A stretch of DNA of 64,000 bases, taken from contig NC_089687.1 of assembly GCF_031753505.1 (NCBI RefSeq), positions 14,792,501 to 14,856,500 on the forward strand. The letters run 5' to 3'. The notes below the pieces were generated by a model. The model was given only the letters and a program-made list of their open reading frames with translations, was not told the origin of the DNA and did no database searches. The translations under genes were made by a program, and so were the position numbers. Every line of letters starts with the position of its first letter. Position 1 is the stretch's first letter. This stretch comes from Anomalospiza imberbis (Eukaryota; Chordata; Aves; Passeriformes; Viduidae). Of this stretch, positions 36,052-46,600 are shown one piece after another.

Positions 36052-39000
36052 AGGAACAGTCAATTGCAGACGTGATGTTTGGCTTTCAGTAAAGGACAGT
36101 GTCTGACTGTTGTGGGAGGAAAGACTACAGAGACCATCCCGTCAGTACCTACATATCCATTTACTTAAAACAAGTCCTACTAAGGCTCTTTAATCCCACA
36201 CTTGCTTTCATTTCAGACCTCTGAACAAACCAGGAGGACATTCTGCTCATTACCTCTAGCATTTCTCAGTATCACTGCCCAGCATATGAGGAAACTGAGG
36301 CATGGTACCTGCAAGCATCTTGTCCCCAGGCAAGACATCTGCTTTACAGGAGAGCAGGCTCCCTCCCAGGCTCTGGCTTTTGCAGTGCTGCTCAATGAAT
36401 TTCTACCTTGTCCATAAGGAGGAAAGCATCTGCAGTTTTAAACTTGGCCAGCACGAGGGCAGAAATAGATAGAAATGCAGTTTGATCTAGTCCTCACCAC
36501 TGTCACATAGTTTATTTTGCAGAATGCTGATTTTTTTTCTCAGTGGTTCACAGCTCAGGGCCAATTTTGGTCATTGATAGATGAGAGGGCCAGGCCAGCT
36601 TCCCCAGTGCACGGTCCCTGTGCTGCTGGCCAAACTGGCAGAGGCCAGAAAGTTCAAGTCAAACTTAATTTCTTTTCTTGCCCTGTTGCTTAGAAACATG
36701 CCTATGAAAATATACTTTGTTCTCACACACTACCAATCGAATGCCAAGTGACTTTTTTCCCCTCTCTCCCATCCTCAGGAATTCCTGATTTATTTTTTAT
36801 TTCTATTTGCAATTGCATAAATCTCAAGAGGAGCCTGCTGGTCTACTGTGGCTTCTTGCAGCAGCCTTTGCAATCCAGGCTCATCTGCTGTCTGCGAACA
36901 AAACCTGTTGAAAAGAGGCCCCTGCGGCACTTGGGGAGTCCAAACTGGAAGTGCAGGTAGTGCCAGGGGGCTGGTTTGCACGACAAACCTGCCACCGCTT
37001 TCCTGTCCCTCTCCTTCATTCAACGGGTGTTCCCCGTCCCAAGAAAATCAAAAGCAGCGGAATTGCAAGGGACCTAGCTAAAGTTCTCACACAAAGCACC
37101 TGCTAAAGGACCAGTTTCCTTGGGAAGTGTGAGGCAGGTGAAACGGAAGGATATTCATGCTGGGAGCCAAGCGCCAAAGCTTTTTCAGGTGTCTGTATGG
37201 GGCACCCTCAGCACAGGCGCAGGGATGGGCCCTGCTCTCCTGATGGGTTTCAGCTGCATGGCTTTGCCTTCCCGACCACACTGCCTGCCCCTGGCCACGC
37301 ACACACACGTGCAGAGTAAATAAACACCAGAATGACGCACTCCGGGATACCTGGCCTATCTCTGCTGACCGTGGTTACTGCCCAGCTTCCTGGGCTCCAC
37401 AGCAGGAACGTGGCTCCTGGCCTCACCCTCTGCTCCCTGTGCAGGTGGGCTCCCATCCCTCATCCCTTACAGCTACCCTTCAAAAAACCAAACTCAGCTT
37501 TGCTGTTTCTGGCTGATTAAAGGGAGTTTGGACATCTGATGTCATTCGAGGGAGGGGGGAAGTTATTACACACAGAATTTGGTTTTGCTCTGAAGGATGG
37601 TGCGTAGCAACGCAACCACTGCCTGCAAGCAGCAAAGGGGAAAAATAATAAAAGCATCACAATTTATTAGGTGCTAGAAGGGAGAAACGGATTCCCATTG
37701 CATGGGTATAAGCAGACGCTTGCTAACAAGTAGAAATTACTGTTTCATGGACCAAAAAAAGTGAGGGTTTCTGGTTGTTTTTTTTTTTTTTTTTCTTTTT
37801 GCCAAGTGGTCCCCTGGACATACAGACACCTTCCCTACCTCCCCTTCATACCCTGGCAGAAATACCTTACCTCCAGTATTTGGAGGAATATAGGGAATCT
37901 GTCTTCACATGAAGACAGGATCAAGGAATGGGAGTGAAATGAGTGTCAAAATGAAGGAGCGTTTTCTTTCATGCTTTTGTCACATGCAAGGTACTAACAT
38001 TTCAGAAGCTTGGCCTTGCACTGGTGCTGCCATGCTCACCTTCATGCTTGCTTTTAACCTGTTCTTGCCCATTATTAGCCACGCCACCATTATTTTTTTT
38101 TGTAGACGCACATCCTGTCCCTAATGCACCTGCTCTCTTCATCTCCCTGAGCTAAAGGCCATCGCCTAACAAAGATGTCCAGCAGCTGGCAGACAGAAAG
38201 AGCGGGCTGTAGTGATTCCAAGGAGGAAGTGTGAGGCAGAGCAACAAACCTGGGGGTGGCTGAGGACTTTGGGAACAGGCTGCTGGTTGGAAGGAGATGC
38301 CCGCTCCCCTCTGTACCTCAATCTGCAGAGATCAGCTCAGGCCCCAGAGCAAGGTAGAGAATATGGTGATAGAAAGTGGTCAGGGAGAGGGTTGAAGACA
38401 GGGATGCAGGAAAAATGTAAAAGATGCAACTGGGGAAGGACTGGGATGCAGTTGTGACTAAAAGGGTGCATCTGGGAAGTGGGGAAAAAAAACCCTTCCA
38501 CTGGAGATGGGACAGTCTGGAGGTGATGATGGAAGGCAGGGTGGGGGGAGGCTGTGAGATGATGCAACAGGAGGTTTAACCAGAGCACAGATGGAAAGAA
38601 GGATGGGAAAAGTGGCAGGGGGCATGGAAGAACAGTTAGGGGGATGGAAAATACCCACAAAGATGGAAGAGCAACTGTGGGTGTGGGTGGAAGAACATCT
38701 AGAAAGATGTGGAAGTAGCTGGAAAGGTGGAAAAGCAATACGAGGGTGAAAGAGCAGCCGGAGAAGTGGTGGTGGTGGAGAAGCAGGCAGAAAAGATGGA
38801 AAAGCAACCGGGGGCTTGGAAAAGTTGTTCATGGAGGGGGTGGGAAGGAGAGAGAATGGGGAAATAGCTAGAAAGATGGAACAGAAGCCAAGGTGTGTAA
38901 TTGTGTGAGCGAAAAAGTCAGGCAGAAAGGCAGAAAAGTAGCCACAAAGATGGAAAAACAGCTGGTGGTGGTGCAGGGGAATGGAGGAGCCGGGAAGGCG

Positions 39001-39716
39001 AAAAAGCACACGGCGGGGGAAGGGGGGATGGGGGATGGAAAACCGGGCAGAAAGATGGAAAAGTAGCCGGGAAGGCGGCAAAGTAAAGTGGGGGCATGGA
39101 ACAGCACCTGGGAAGATGGAAAAGCAGCCGACGGGATGGGAAAGCAGTGGCGGGGGCAGGAAAGAGCAGCCAGTGGGAGGGAGCAGAAAAGCAAGCGGAA
39201 AGATGGAAAGGGAGCCGGAAAGACGGAAAAGCAAGCGGAGGGTCATGGAAGAGCACCCGGAACGAGGGAAAACGCAGCGGGGAGCTAGCGGTGGGGTGGA
39301 AAAAGCAGACGGAAAGATGGAAAAGGAGACGGCAAGGCGGATAAGCATCCGGGAGAGCTGCGGATGGAGGATCGGGGTCACTCACCGGCCTTGGCTTGCT
39401 CGCGGTAGCTCTTCTCGCTGAGGCAGACGGCGGTGCCGTGGAGCAGGGCGTGCAGCGGCTTCTCCTCGCCCTGGCGCGGGAGGCAGCGCAGCCCGCGGGC
39501 GCAGCGCTCGGTGTAGACGCCGCAGGGCTGCCCGGCGGGCAGGGCGCAGGTGAGGCAGCAGCCGCAGCCCGGCTCCTTCACCAGCTCGCAGCCCAGCGGC
39601 GGCGGCGGGCAGAGCGACAGCGCCTTGGCATCGCAGGGCTCGCACTGCACGAAGGAGCCCAGGCACCGCGACAGCCCCGGGCAGGCGCCCAGCAGCACCA
39701 GGAGCCGCAGCAGCAT
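22151..39716 (-). CDS. IGFBP5: Insulin-like growth factor binding protein 5, complete CDS in four exons
   Basis: IGFBP5 is a secreted IGF carrier that also binds extracellular matrix, hydroxyapatite and heparin; it acts in bone, muscle and mammary tissue. The CDS joins 39386-39716, 22956-23182, 22670-22789 and 22151-22282 on the - strand: 810 bases, 269 residues (human 272). Residues 1-~19 form a hydrophobic signal peptide ending before LGSFVQCEPC. The N-domain has all 12 cysteines and the GCGCCLTC motif. The linker spans about residues 105-186. The C-terminal thyroglobulin type-1 domain (187-269) has six cysteines and CWCVDKYGMKLPG. The basic heparin/matrix and nuclear-import segment RKGFYKRKQ plus CKPSRGRKRG (218-236) straddles the exon 3/4 junction. 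The C-terminus FDSSNVE is intact. All junctions are GT-AG and in phase. The linker is altered at the pappalysin site (LTLA|KFV). Confidence 0.98.
22283..22669 (-). other. IGFBP5: IGFBP5 intron 3
   Basis: A 387-bp GT-AG intron with donor CAG|GTAAGA and acceptor CTCCCCAG|TGC on the - strand. No other feature was seen. Confidence 0.93.
22670..22789 (-). CDS. IGFBP5: IGFBP5 exon 3
   Basis: 120 bp, 40 codons, phase 0 at both ends. The acceptor is TGCATGCAG|GGC and the donor CAG|GTAAGA. It encodes GPCRRHMEASLQELKSSQRM, then VPRAVHLPNCDRKGFYKRKQ, the first part of the C-domain and the first half of the basic motif. This is the most conserved region of the family. Confidence 0.97.
22790..22955 (-). 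other. IGFBP5: IGFBP5 intron 2 (short)
   Basis: Only 166 bp, with donor CTG|GTGGGT and acceptor TGCATGCAG. No other feature. Confidence 0.92.
22956..23182 (-). CDS. IGFBP5: IGFBP5 exon 2 (linker)
   Basis: 227 bp. Two bases complete Glu111 and 75 codons follow. The acceptor is CCCTTGCAG|AG and the donor CTG|GTGGGT. It encodes the flexible linker: ERESREHEEPTTSEMTEETY, then a conserved RPKHGRLSELKAEALKKDRR segment and KKLTLAKFVGMAENTAHPR. Mammalian IGFBP5 is cut by PAPP-A/PAPP-A2 within TQS|KFV; here the corresponding residues are TLA|KFV. The exon ends RQEFEL, where mammals have RQESEQ. Confidence 0.96.
34220..34228 (+). promoter_or_regulatory. Candidate TATA box for an antisense transcript in IGFBP5 intron 1
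   Basis: TATAAAAGG on the + strand is followed by about 400 bp that are richer in G+C and CpG than the surroundings. A plausible splice donor, AAG|GTACTC, lies near 34641. This layout resembles a promoter with a first exon, antisense to IGFBP5. There is no conserved protein and no transcript evidence, so this is only a candidate. Confidence 0.25.
36021..36048. repeat. Poly(T) tract, 28 bp
   Basis: An uninterrupted run of T in IGFBP5 intron 1, read as poly(A) in the IGFBP5 pre-mRNA. Nothing retrocopy-like was recognised beside it. Confidence 0.95.
38430..39350. repeat. Degenerate ~20-bp purine-rich tandem array
   Basis: About 0.9 kb of loosely repeated units near CGGAAAGATGGAAAAGCAGC (19-26 bp). 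They are clearest at 39060-39340, for example CGGAAAGATGGAAAGGGAG followed by CCGGAAAGACGGAAAAGCAAG. The + strand is strongly purine-biased, so the IGFBP5 pre-mRNA reads pyrimidine-rich (TTTTCCATCTTTCC). A 307-codon open frame on the - strand, full of FHLSG/FSIFP-like repeats, is a translation of this array and is not a gene. It ends about 35 bp from the exon 1 donor. Confidence 0.85.
39386..39716 (-). CDS. IGFBP5: IGFBP5 exon 1, coding part (signal peptide and IGF-binding N-domain)
   Basis: The start ATG is at 39714-39716 and the exon ends at G|GTGAGT. It encodes 110 residues plus the first base of Glu111. The signal peptide MLLRLLVLLGACPGLSRC is followed by a mature start at LGSFVQCEPC. All 12 N-domain cysteines are present, with GCELVKEPGCGCCLTC, CGVYTERCARGLRCLPRQ and EEKPLHALLHG. 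The exon is very GC-rich. The cleavage-site residue before Leu is Cys rather than the Ser of human, which is still a permitted small residue. Confidence 0.98.
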
Positions 39717-40680
39717 CGCGGCGGGGATGCTGCGGGACGGGGCGCGGGGGGCTGCCGGGAGCGGGCGGCGCTGCCTTTCCGCTTGCCCCTTTGGGGGGCC
39801 AAAAAAAAAAAAAATTAAAAGAAAAAATTAAAGAATTAAAAAAAAATAAAATTCAAAAAGGAAAGCGCAGCCCCTGCTTGCAGGCGCCCCACTCTGGGGG
39901 TTATTCTCGGGGTGCGAGACCCTCCTGCTTTTCTTATGGCGTTGGGAGAGGGGGGACGTCTAGATTTCCTTTTTTTTTTTTGTCTTTTTCTCCCGCCCCC
40001 CCGTCTCTCCTTTCAGCTTTTTCTCGCCTCGAAAGGGGGAATTCGCACTGCGATCCGCGGGAGCGCAAAAAAGAGGGAGGGAAGGAGGGGGGAAAGGGAG
40101 CGAAGCCTGCAGGGGCTGCACAGCCTACAGGTTGCAGGGGGAGGCGTGGGGGAGCAGGGGTGTTTGGGGAGGTGGGACGGCGATTTCACACTCGCTCACT
40201 CACGCGCACACACACATTCACTCTTCCCAAAGGGCTGGGAGGAGGCAGGTTAGGAAGGGAGCAAAGTTCCTTGAAAACCAGTGTCCTGCTAATAATGCAT
40301 CAAAGCAATCAAGAGGAGAAGAAAAAAAAAAAAAAAAAGCGCAGGAGAAGGAAGAGGGGATGCAAAGCTCCCCTCCCCTCCCTCTTCTTCTGCAGGAGGA
40401 AAAGTCTCTCCCGCCGCAGCGAGCTGCTGGGAAGCTTGGTATGAAGCAAAGTTGTGTTTCGATCGGCTCTGTTCAATTCTCCCGCTTTCCTCTTCCAAGA
40501 TTTGCAGAGAAAAAAAGAAGACCAAAAGAGTAAAAAAAAAAAAAAAGTTTTCTGCAAAGTTGGAGTGTTTGTTGCAAAGTCGGCAGAGGAGCGGTAAAAA
40601 ATCAGGGGGAAAGGAAAAAAAGGAAAAAAAAATCCACTTTGTAGATCTCCCAACACTTTTCCCCTGGAGAAGTTTCTAAA
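39717..40680 (-). other. IGFBP5: IGFBP5 5' untranslated region (inferred start)
   Basis: The region between the ATG and a transcription start predicted about 30 bases after the TATA box, near 40680. In mRNA sense it is pyrimidine- and U-rich, with runs of U at 40532-40546 and 40322-40338 and a 60-base U-rich block at 39801-39862, only about 85 bases from the AUG. The start site is inferred from the TATA position. Confidence 0.65.
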
Positions 40681-40707
40681 GAGACTGAATACTGCAGAAC
40701 AGGCTGT

Positions 40708-40718
40708 CTTTTAAATAG
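40708..40718 (-). promoter_or_regulatory. IGFBP5: IGFBP5 TATA box
   Basis: The - strand reads CTATTTAAAAG. IGFBP5 genes are known to have a TATA-containing promoter. The distance to the ATG (about 1 kb) fits the long 5' UTR of mammalian IGFBP5. Confidence 0.75.
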
Positions 40719-40721
40719 ACT

Positions 40722-40730
40722 GCCTCTGGC
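40722..40730 (-). promoter_or_regulatory. IGFBP5: AP-2-like site next to the IGFBP5 TATA box
   Basis: GCCAGAGGC matches the GCC-N3-GGC consensus and lies 3 bp upstream of the TATA element. AP-2 control of IGFBP5 is described in mammals. A reverse CCAAT (ATTGGG on the - strand, about 40763-40768) lies slightly further upstream. Binding is inferred from the motifs only. Confidence 0.45.
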
Positions 40731-40899
40731 TGCCTGCCAGCCCCTCGCTGCAATTTGAGATCCCAATGACACCTCAGCTTGACTAGGTGCCAGCAGCGAG
40801 GGCCCTATCAGTGCGCGCTCGGGCCGTGGGGGTGGGGTGCGCAGCTCCTGACTTCTGGGCTTCAAACCCCGGGCAGTGATCAAGGATAATATTATGAGG

Positions 40900-40977
40900 A
40901 GAGACAAGGGGAGGAGGAGGGGGAAGGGGAAGCCGAGGACTGGAAGGGGGGGGGAAGGGGGGGGGTGGGGGGAAAGT
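40900..40977. promoter_or_regulatory. G-rich, quadruplex-prone tract upstream of IGFBP5
   Basis: The + strand is almost pure purine with several G runs of 4-10, about 190-260 bp upstream of the IGFBP5 TATA box. It is followed by a poly(A) run at 40995-41018. Function is unknown. Confidence 0.6.
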
Positions 40978-42412
40978 TCAGATCTTCACGGTTTAAAAAA
41001 AAAAAAAAAAAAAAAAAAGCAAAAAAAGCAAAGTGGTTGCCGTTGGGTTGCAGGGCAGAGCCTGGGCTGCAGGGAGTCTGGATGGGAGAGGTCAGGGCTC
41101 TGAGTTTGGGGAGGACGTGGGAGATTGAGTCAGCAGGGCCTGATCTTACGTGCTGTACCCTGTGCTGGTGGGGTGTGGACCCCCGTGTGGCGCCTGGGGA
41201 GCGGGCGGGCCGGGAGCCCTCGCAGCACCCATGCGCTCCAAAGGTGAGCGCAGCCCGAGATGGCTGGGTGCCTGCCAGGGAGCGACTGTCGCCCGCCCGG
41301 GCCTAGGAAGGAGCCTTTGTGTGTGCAGGGTGCCCAGCCCTCCTCTCCTGTTCCCTCTGCCCATGGGCGAGGTTTAAAACCGCAGTGAGGCTTTGCCTTG
41401 TGCCGGGGTGCGCCCCTTGACACCCCTAAATAGCAAGGGTTAACACGGCTGGACAGTGAGCAGAGGGAGGGCTGGGCTGCTTGTAAGCACTATGTTAGAT
41501 TCCTCTTTGGAAAAGTTCGCTGTTGCTTAGGGCATGCCAGAAAAGAAGGGGAATTTTGCCATGTGAAGTCCAATTTGCACGTTTTAGCTCATTCTTCTGC
41601 CTCTTGCCCTGCACAAAATGGGGAGGGAGAAGAAAGGGAAAAAAAAAAAAAGCGATTTACAGTGCTCATCCCCTGTCCTGGGCAGCTTGGGGTTTGTTGT
41701 CTTTTGTTCCACCGCTGCATTCCTCAGGGTTACAGTTCTCGGCCCTGGTCCTTCTCACTTGCCTCTTACTTCTCATTCATCTCTAGGAGCAAGGAAGCTG
41801 GAAGTGTAGGGGAGGGAATCTCCAAAACCGGGGTGTGCACTCCCCGCAGCTGTGCTCAGGGGTTACACCTGGAGCAGGGGTGTGAGCAAACCAAGGGTGG
41901 GAGTCTGCTCAGAAGCTCAAGCACGGGGGCATCTACCAGGGCAGTGAGAAATTCAAAGGGATCAGCTAATTCCGAGTGAGGTTTATGAGCGATTCAAGTC
42001 AACCCCCCTTCCACACAGGCACACACTCCTCCAAAGCTTCATATTCCCCAGGTTTCTTTTTAGATCAGTCATCTGTGCAGCTGCATTGCATGGATTTTGC
42101 CACTAGAATGCACCCTTATCTATGGTAACAGGACTGATGGTTGCTTAAAAGCATTAACTCCTTCTTCTCCAAAATTTCCAGCTTAAGGCTTTCTTTGCAC
42201 CTCTCAGGTGTTCCTTGTTTTACTGCCTTTCTACCCCATGTGGACTCAGTAGTAAAGATCAAATTCCTCCTGTTCTTACCCCTTGTCCTTCAAAAAAGAA
42301 AATAACATTGCTAAGAGCTTGGTTGGGTGGTTTTTTTCTTTTCTTTCTACCAAGAGTTTTTTCCAGAGGCTTTATTTATTGCTACCTGAATCTCTGCTTA
42401 GATCACAGTTAA

Positions 42413-42414
<2 letters not shown>

Positions 42415-42453
<39 letters not shown>
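42415..42453. repeat. Poly(A) tract, 39 bp
   Basis: The longest homopolymer in the window. No retrotransposed gene body or target-site duplication was recognised beside it. Confidence 0.95.
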
Positions 42454-42457
<4 letters not shown>

Positions 42458-43634
42458 CCTTTAAGGTAAGGAAAGCACTCTCCAGGGGTTTTATCTTGAA
42501 GTGCTTTAAAATGGTTTCTCCAGTTGACACTTAGGGCTTTTACAGCATATTAATTGCGTCCTGCCACTGTTTTTTATGAGAATCTGCCACTGGTCTGAAT
42601 GGGTGCTTTGCAGAAAATAGCACCAGGCAGAGAGTGAGCACTGTTCACCTGGAGATCTGGAAGCACTTTGTGAGAGGGCTTAGGGCAGGAGAAAAATGGC
42701 TTTCCTCGTTCTCCCATCCACCCTGTAAGAAACGGAGTGCCCCCTATTAATACCTGGTACAGAGACAGTGAGAGTATGTGAGGGGTGGAGGAGAGGTTTC
42801 ACTCCCACTCCTACCTGCGAGACACAAAATGGTGAGGCATGTAGAGAACTGCCTCCATCAAGCCCAGCTGCAAGCCCTGGCATGGGAGGCTTGGGCACGG
42901 CTGGATTGCCACGGGGCAGAGATCCTGTGAGGGATCCCAGGGGAAGCTGCTCTAAATTAGGGCTGTCCGGGAAATTTCTCTTGGGCCAAAACCCAGGTCA
43001 TGTGAAGTTGTCTTGCAGCCACCCTCATTTCACTCCTGTGCTGTCCTGCGAGAACACTCATCCACAAAAGCTTGCCTGGAAACTGAGTTGTATCCTCAGC
43101 CAGAAAATGACAATATTTTAGCCATGAGAGGTACCCTCTTGGCAGGTTTTCCTGTATTTTATGCAAGTAGTCTCAGCTATCTTAGGGATAGGGCTGCCAC
43201 CTGTACTGAACCACTGAGGCCAGCAGTTGGGATGGAGTTGCAGATGACCACCTGGTCTGTGCTCTCTCCATGCTTTTCACAAGGTCTGTCTTTATGGCAT
43301 CTTCTGCTGACACCAAAAAACGCCCACTACCCTGGCAACAGAAGACAGCCACAGGACAGTGCACAGCGTATGGCTGGCCGTGAGCTGTAGGAGAACCTGC
43401 AGCTAACAAAGATCACATTTCTCCTGGCTTGTGCTCTTCCAGGGGAGATCACAATCGTGTTTTATGTTTATAAGACATGCTCTCTTATTTCGAGGGAGTG
43501 AACAGAGAGCGTTCAGAGGAAACCAACGTCTCTATTAGTGTCTTCTAGTGTATTTCATTGCTATAGGCTCTATGTGTTACATATAGCTCTGCTGCAAAAA
43601 GTGAAATAATTATTTGGAAAGCAGTTAGTGTTCT

Positions 43635-43653
43635 TAACATATCAGATATGTTA
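43635..43653. repeat. 19-bp palindrome
   Basis: TAACATATC-A-GATATGTTA: 9-bp perfect arms around one base, within an AT-rich region. It could be a dimeric factor site; no factor is assigned. Confidence 0.75.
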
Positions 43654-46600
43654 CACTTCATTATGATAATCTCAGTAATATGCAAAAGCACTGACTTTCC
43701 TGGGTATGATAAAGAGGATGGAATACATACTTTAATCAGTTTGGGCTAAACCGTGTGTTTTGGAAGCACTTAGAACATAAAAAAAAGCTCAGGCAGCCTA
43801 GAAAGATTAGGAGCTAATGACAGATACAAAAGTAAGATACTTTTTTTTTCTTCCTCCACAACCACTGTCCATTTTTTGTAGGTCTGAAACTCAGTAGCAA
43901 AATAATGCTTATACAGGAGAATGTATATTTTTTTTTCCTGAGCAAGCTAAAAACCACGGAATAGTTGTGAAATCAGGTGCCTGAAGCATCGTTCTGAAAA
44001 AAAGAAAAAGCCGGTACTTCTACAATCCTTGGAGGAGAAAATGACAAGCAACATAAGTGGAACTGATGGGACAAGTCTGAGACAGAAGTGCAGACAGGAG
44101 AGATGAACACCAGCAGGAGGTGCAGATATCGACACAGTATTTCACTTTGCATGGAGACTGCATTGAGTGTCAAAAGTAAAATGTGATTTCTTCCCAAGAT
44201 ATTTGTTCTTCCCTTGGACAGTGCCTTGTTGCTTGGGATGACAACCCCAACAAGTGTTCGCAGCTTCGTGCTGGGAGCCCCGTTCCAGCAGGATCCCGCA
44301 GCCCATCCCGCAGCAGTGGCTGTAGTAGAGCTAGCGAGGGCTAGGTGGCATACTGGATACGTTGGAGAGTCACCTCTAAGGACTTCCTTCAACATCCAGT
44401 AAGGGTTAGGCTGAATGAAATTATCTCTTTGCAAGCAGCTTTCTGTGTCATTAAAAAAACAAAGCAACCGATGCTTCCAGTGAAGACAGCATCAATGTTT
44501 TGCTTTCTAACATGCCTCATGGGGGTATCAATTTTAAACCGCATGTACAAATGGAGTCTCCCCCCACCAGATCAGCGCCTGGGTGTTCTGCGGGGCCGTG
44601 CTGGCTCTGTTTCACATTATCAGGGCTCAGCTGCCAAGATTTCTAGTGGTGACGGGTGACTGGGGTGCCTCCACCTCCCAGTGGCCCACACAGGTCAGCT
44701 TGGGGTGCAAAGTGGGGGGATTCAGTAAGCGAGGGACATCAGATCCTGGGCATCAGGAGGTCCTTCCTTAGAGACTTCCACAAGGACTGTAGCATGAAGG
44801 CTATACTGGACGTTTAAATGATAGAGGCAGAAATGGCTCAAGGGACAAATTCCTCTTGCCTGAGCACAGACGGAATTAATTTCTTCTGCTAACAGGGAAA
44901 AGACAGATGTTTCATCATGAGCAGACAACAGAGGTTCTCCTTTGCACCTTCCTGGCCGGAGCAGAGAGCAGAGGTCATTGTGTTGCTGGTGGCTCTCAAG
45001 GACCTGAGTGTGGGGTGAGCAGTTCAGTGCCCCTCACAGCACCGTGCATGGGCCAGCAGCAAGTAGGACTGTGAGTCTCCTGCCCCACTGGCCATGCATG
45101 CTGTGGCCATGGCGCCACGTATGTTCCTGCTTCCCTGGGGCATTGGAAAAGTGCAGTCTGGCTCTGGGGAGAGGTGCTCGATGACTGGGGATGAGTTGCA
45201 GAAGAAGCTTCAGTTTCCCTTATCTGTTCAACAGGACTGCTGAGGCTTTTGTGTCTTGGAGGGGACAGGGTGGACTTAAAGGGCTGTCTTTGGAAGTGGC
45301 TAGAGATCTTGTCAAGGTGCTCTGCAAGCTGGAAATATCCATGTGATTCACTCACTTTCCACCTCCACCTTCCCCCGCTTCATGCTGCCCACATTGTTTT
45401 TTTGTTATTAATTGTTTTAGATTCAGACAATGCCTCTCCTTTGGCCTCAGGCAGACACACTGGCTGAATCACTAAAACACTTTAACACACATCTGCTGAG
45501 GCAGCAAAACTCAGTATCTCCTTCTCTCTTTTTCTGCCTCTCCAGTATCACAGTCAAAAGGTGACTGAGACACAAAGTAGATCTGAAATTGGCTGAAAAG
45601 GGAAAGTGCTCCCAGCTGAAGTGCAGAAAACACCTGCATCTAATAAAAACAAATGAGAAACATCATCAATAACCAGGAGAAAAAGTAGTGTAAATAAAGA
45701 AAGAGTATAAATTCAGATGGTCTCTGGGAAACTTGAACAGATGCCCTAGCCTGCTGTCTTCTGGAGGTATTGGCTAATTATTTACCTTGTAGTGAAATAA
45801 AATATGGGGGCTTGCCTTGTCTCTCTAGGATAGACTCAGGTGCTCTAGAAACCTTGCTGTGCATGTGGGTGCCATGGTGATGGGTGACACAGAAATACAA
45901 TAGATTGTTGCTGTGGCAGGAGAGGGGTATCTTCTAGAAGAGGGAGTTGTCCTAAGAAGGATACTCCTTTCTGCCTGTGTAAGGTTTTACATGTTCTGAG
46001 TAGTTGGATAATGATTCAAGGTAGAAAATATGTTTAAAGTTGACTGAGAATTTTGAAGTCCCTTATAGGGTAGAGGTGGGATGTCTTATGCCTCTGTGGT
46101 CACATACCTGCTGCAGGCCCCATGAAGAGCAGTGAGGAGTACTTTACCTCAAGGAGATGACTCCTGACTGTGACCTCCCTCCAAGCCTGCTCTCTGCACG
46201 TTAATTCCTGAACCTTTGCATAGTGCCTGAGGAGCTGGCATGAAAATACCTTCTTGGAGCCCTGCTGATTTCATTTTTTTCTTTTTTCATCTTTCAACCA
46301 CTTTGGATTCCCTTCTGCTCTGTGCATGAGCCAAGATGGATATAGGCTTTTCATCTCTTTTTGTGATGCCATGTGCCTGAAAATGTTCTTGCCCGAATCA
46401 TGTTACCACCAGGGACACAGCAAAACCCCTGTCCGAAGGGCAATGAGGTGTAATTGTCATGGGGAGCCTCATGGGTGGGTGTCTGGCTGCACCATTGACA
46501 GGAGTGGGTATGGATGGTTAGGAGGCTTTCTAGGGATGAGGAAACATAATCCTTATAGCCTGATTCTGAAGAGTTCTCAGAAGCCATCCTGTCTCTTCGG

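Larger units (their letters stand above)
23183..39385 (-). other. IGFBP5: IGFBP5 intron 1 (16.2 kb)
   Basis: The intron has donor G|GTGAGT at 39385 and acceptor CCCTTGCAG ending at 23183. It holds no recognisable coding exon. Contents include AT-rich, ATTA-motif-dense sequence around 31.5-32.1 kb, a CpG-richer patch with a + strand TATA motif (34220-34640), GCAC and CA microsatellites (about 34960 and 35144), T tracts (35205-35218, 36021-36048 and about 37778-37794), and a degenerate tandem array (38430-39350) right beside the donor. Long open frames at 26975-27673 (+) and 38458-39381 (-) show no domain; the second is the tandem array itself. Confidence 0.9.

Noticed and set aside
38458..39381. 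307-codon open frame on the - strand in IGFBP5 intron 1
   Set aside because: It is the degenerate tandem array read through. It runs up to the exon 1 donor and has no known domain.
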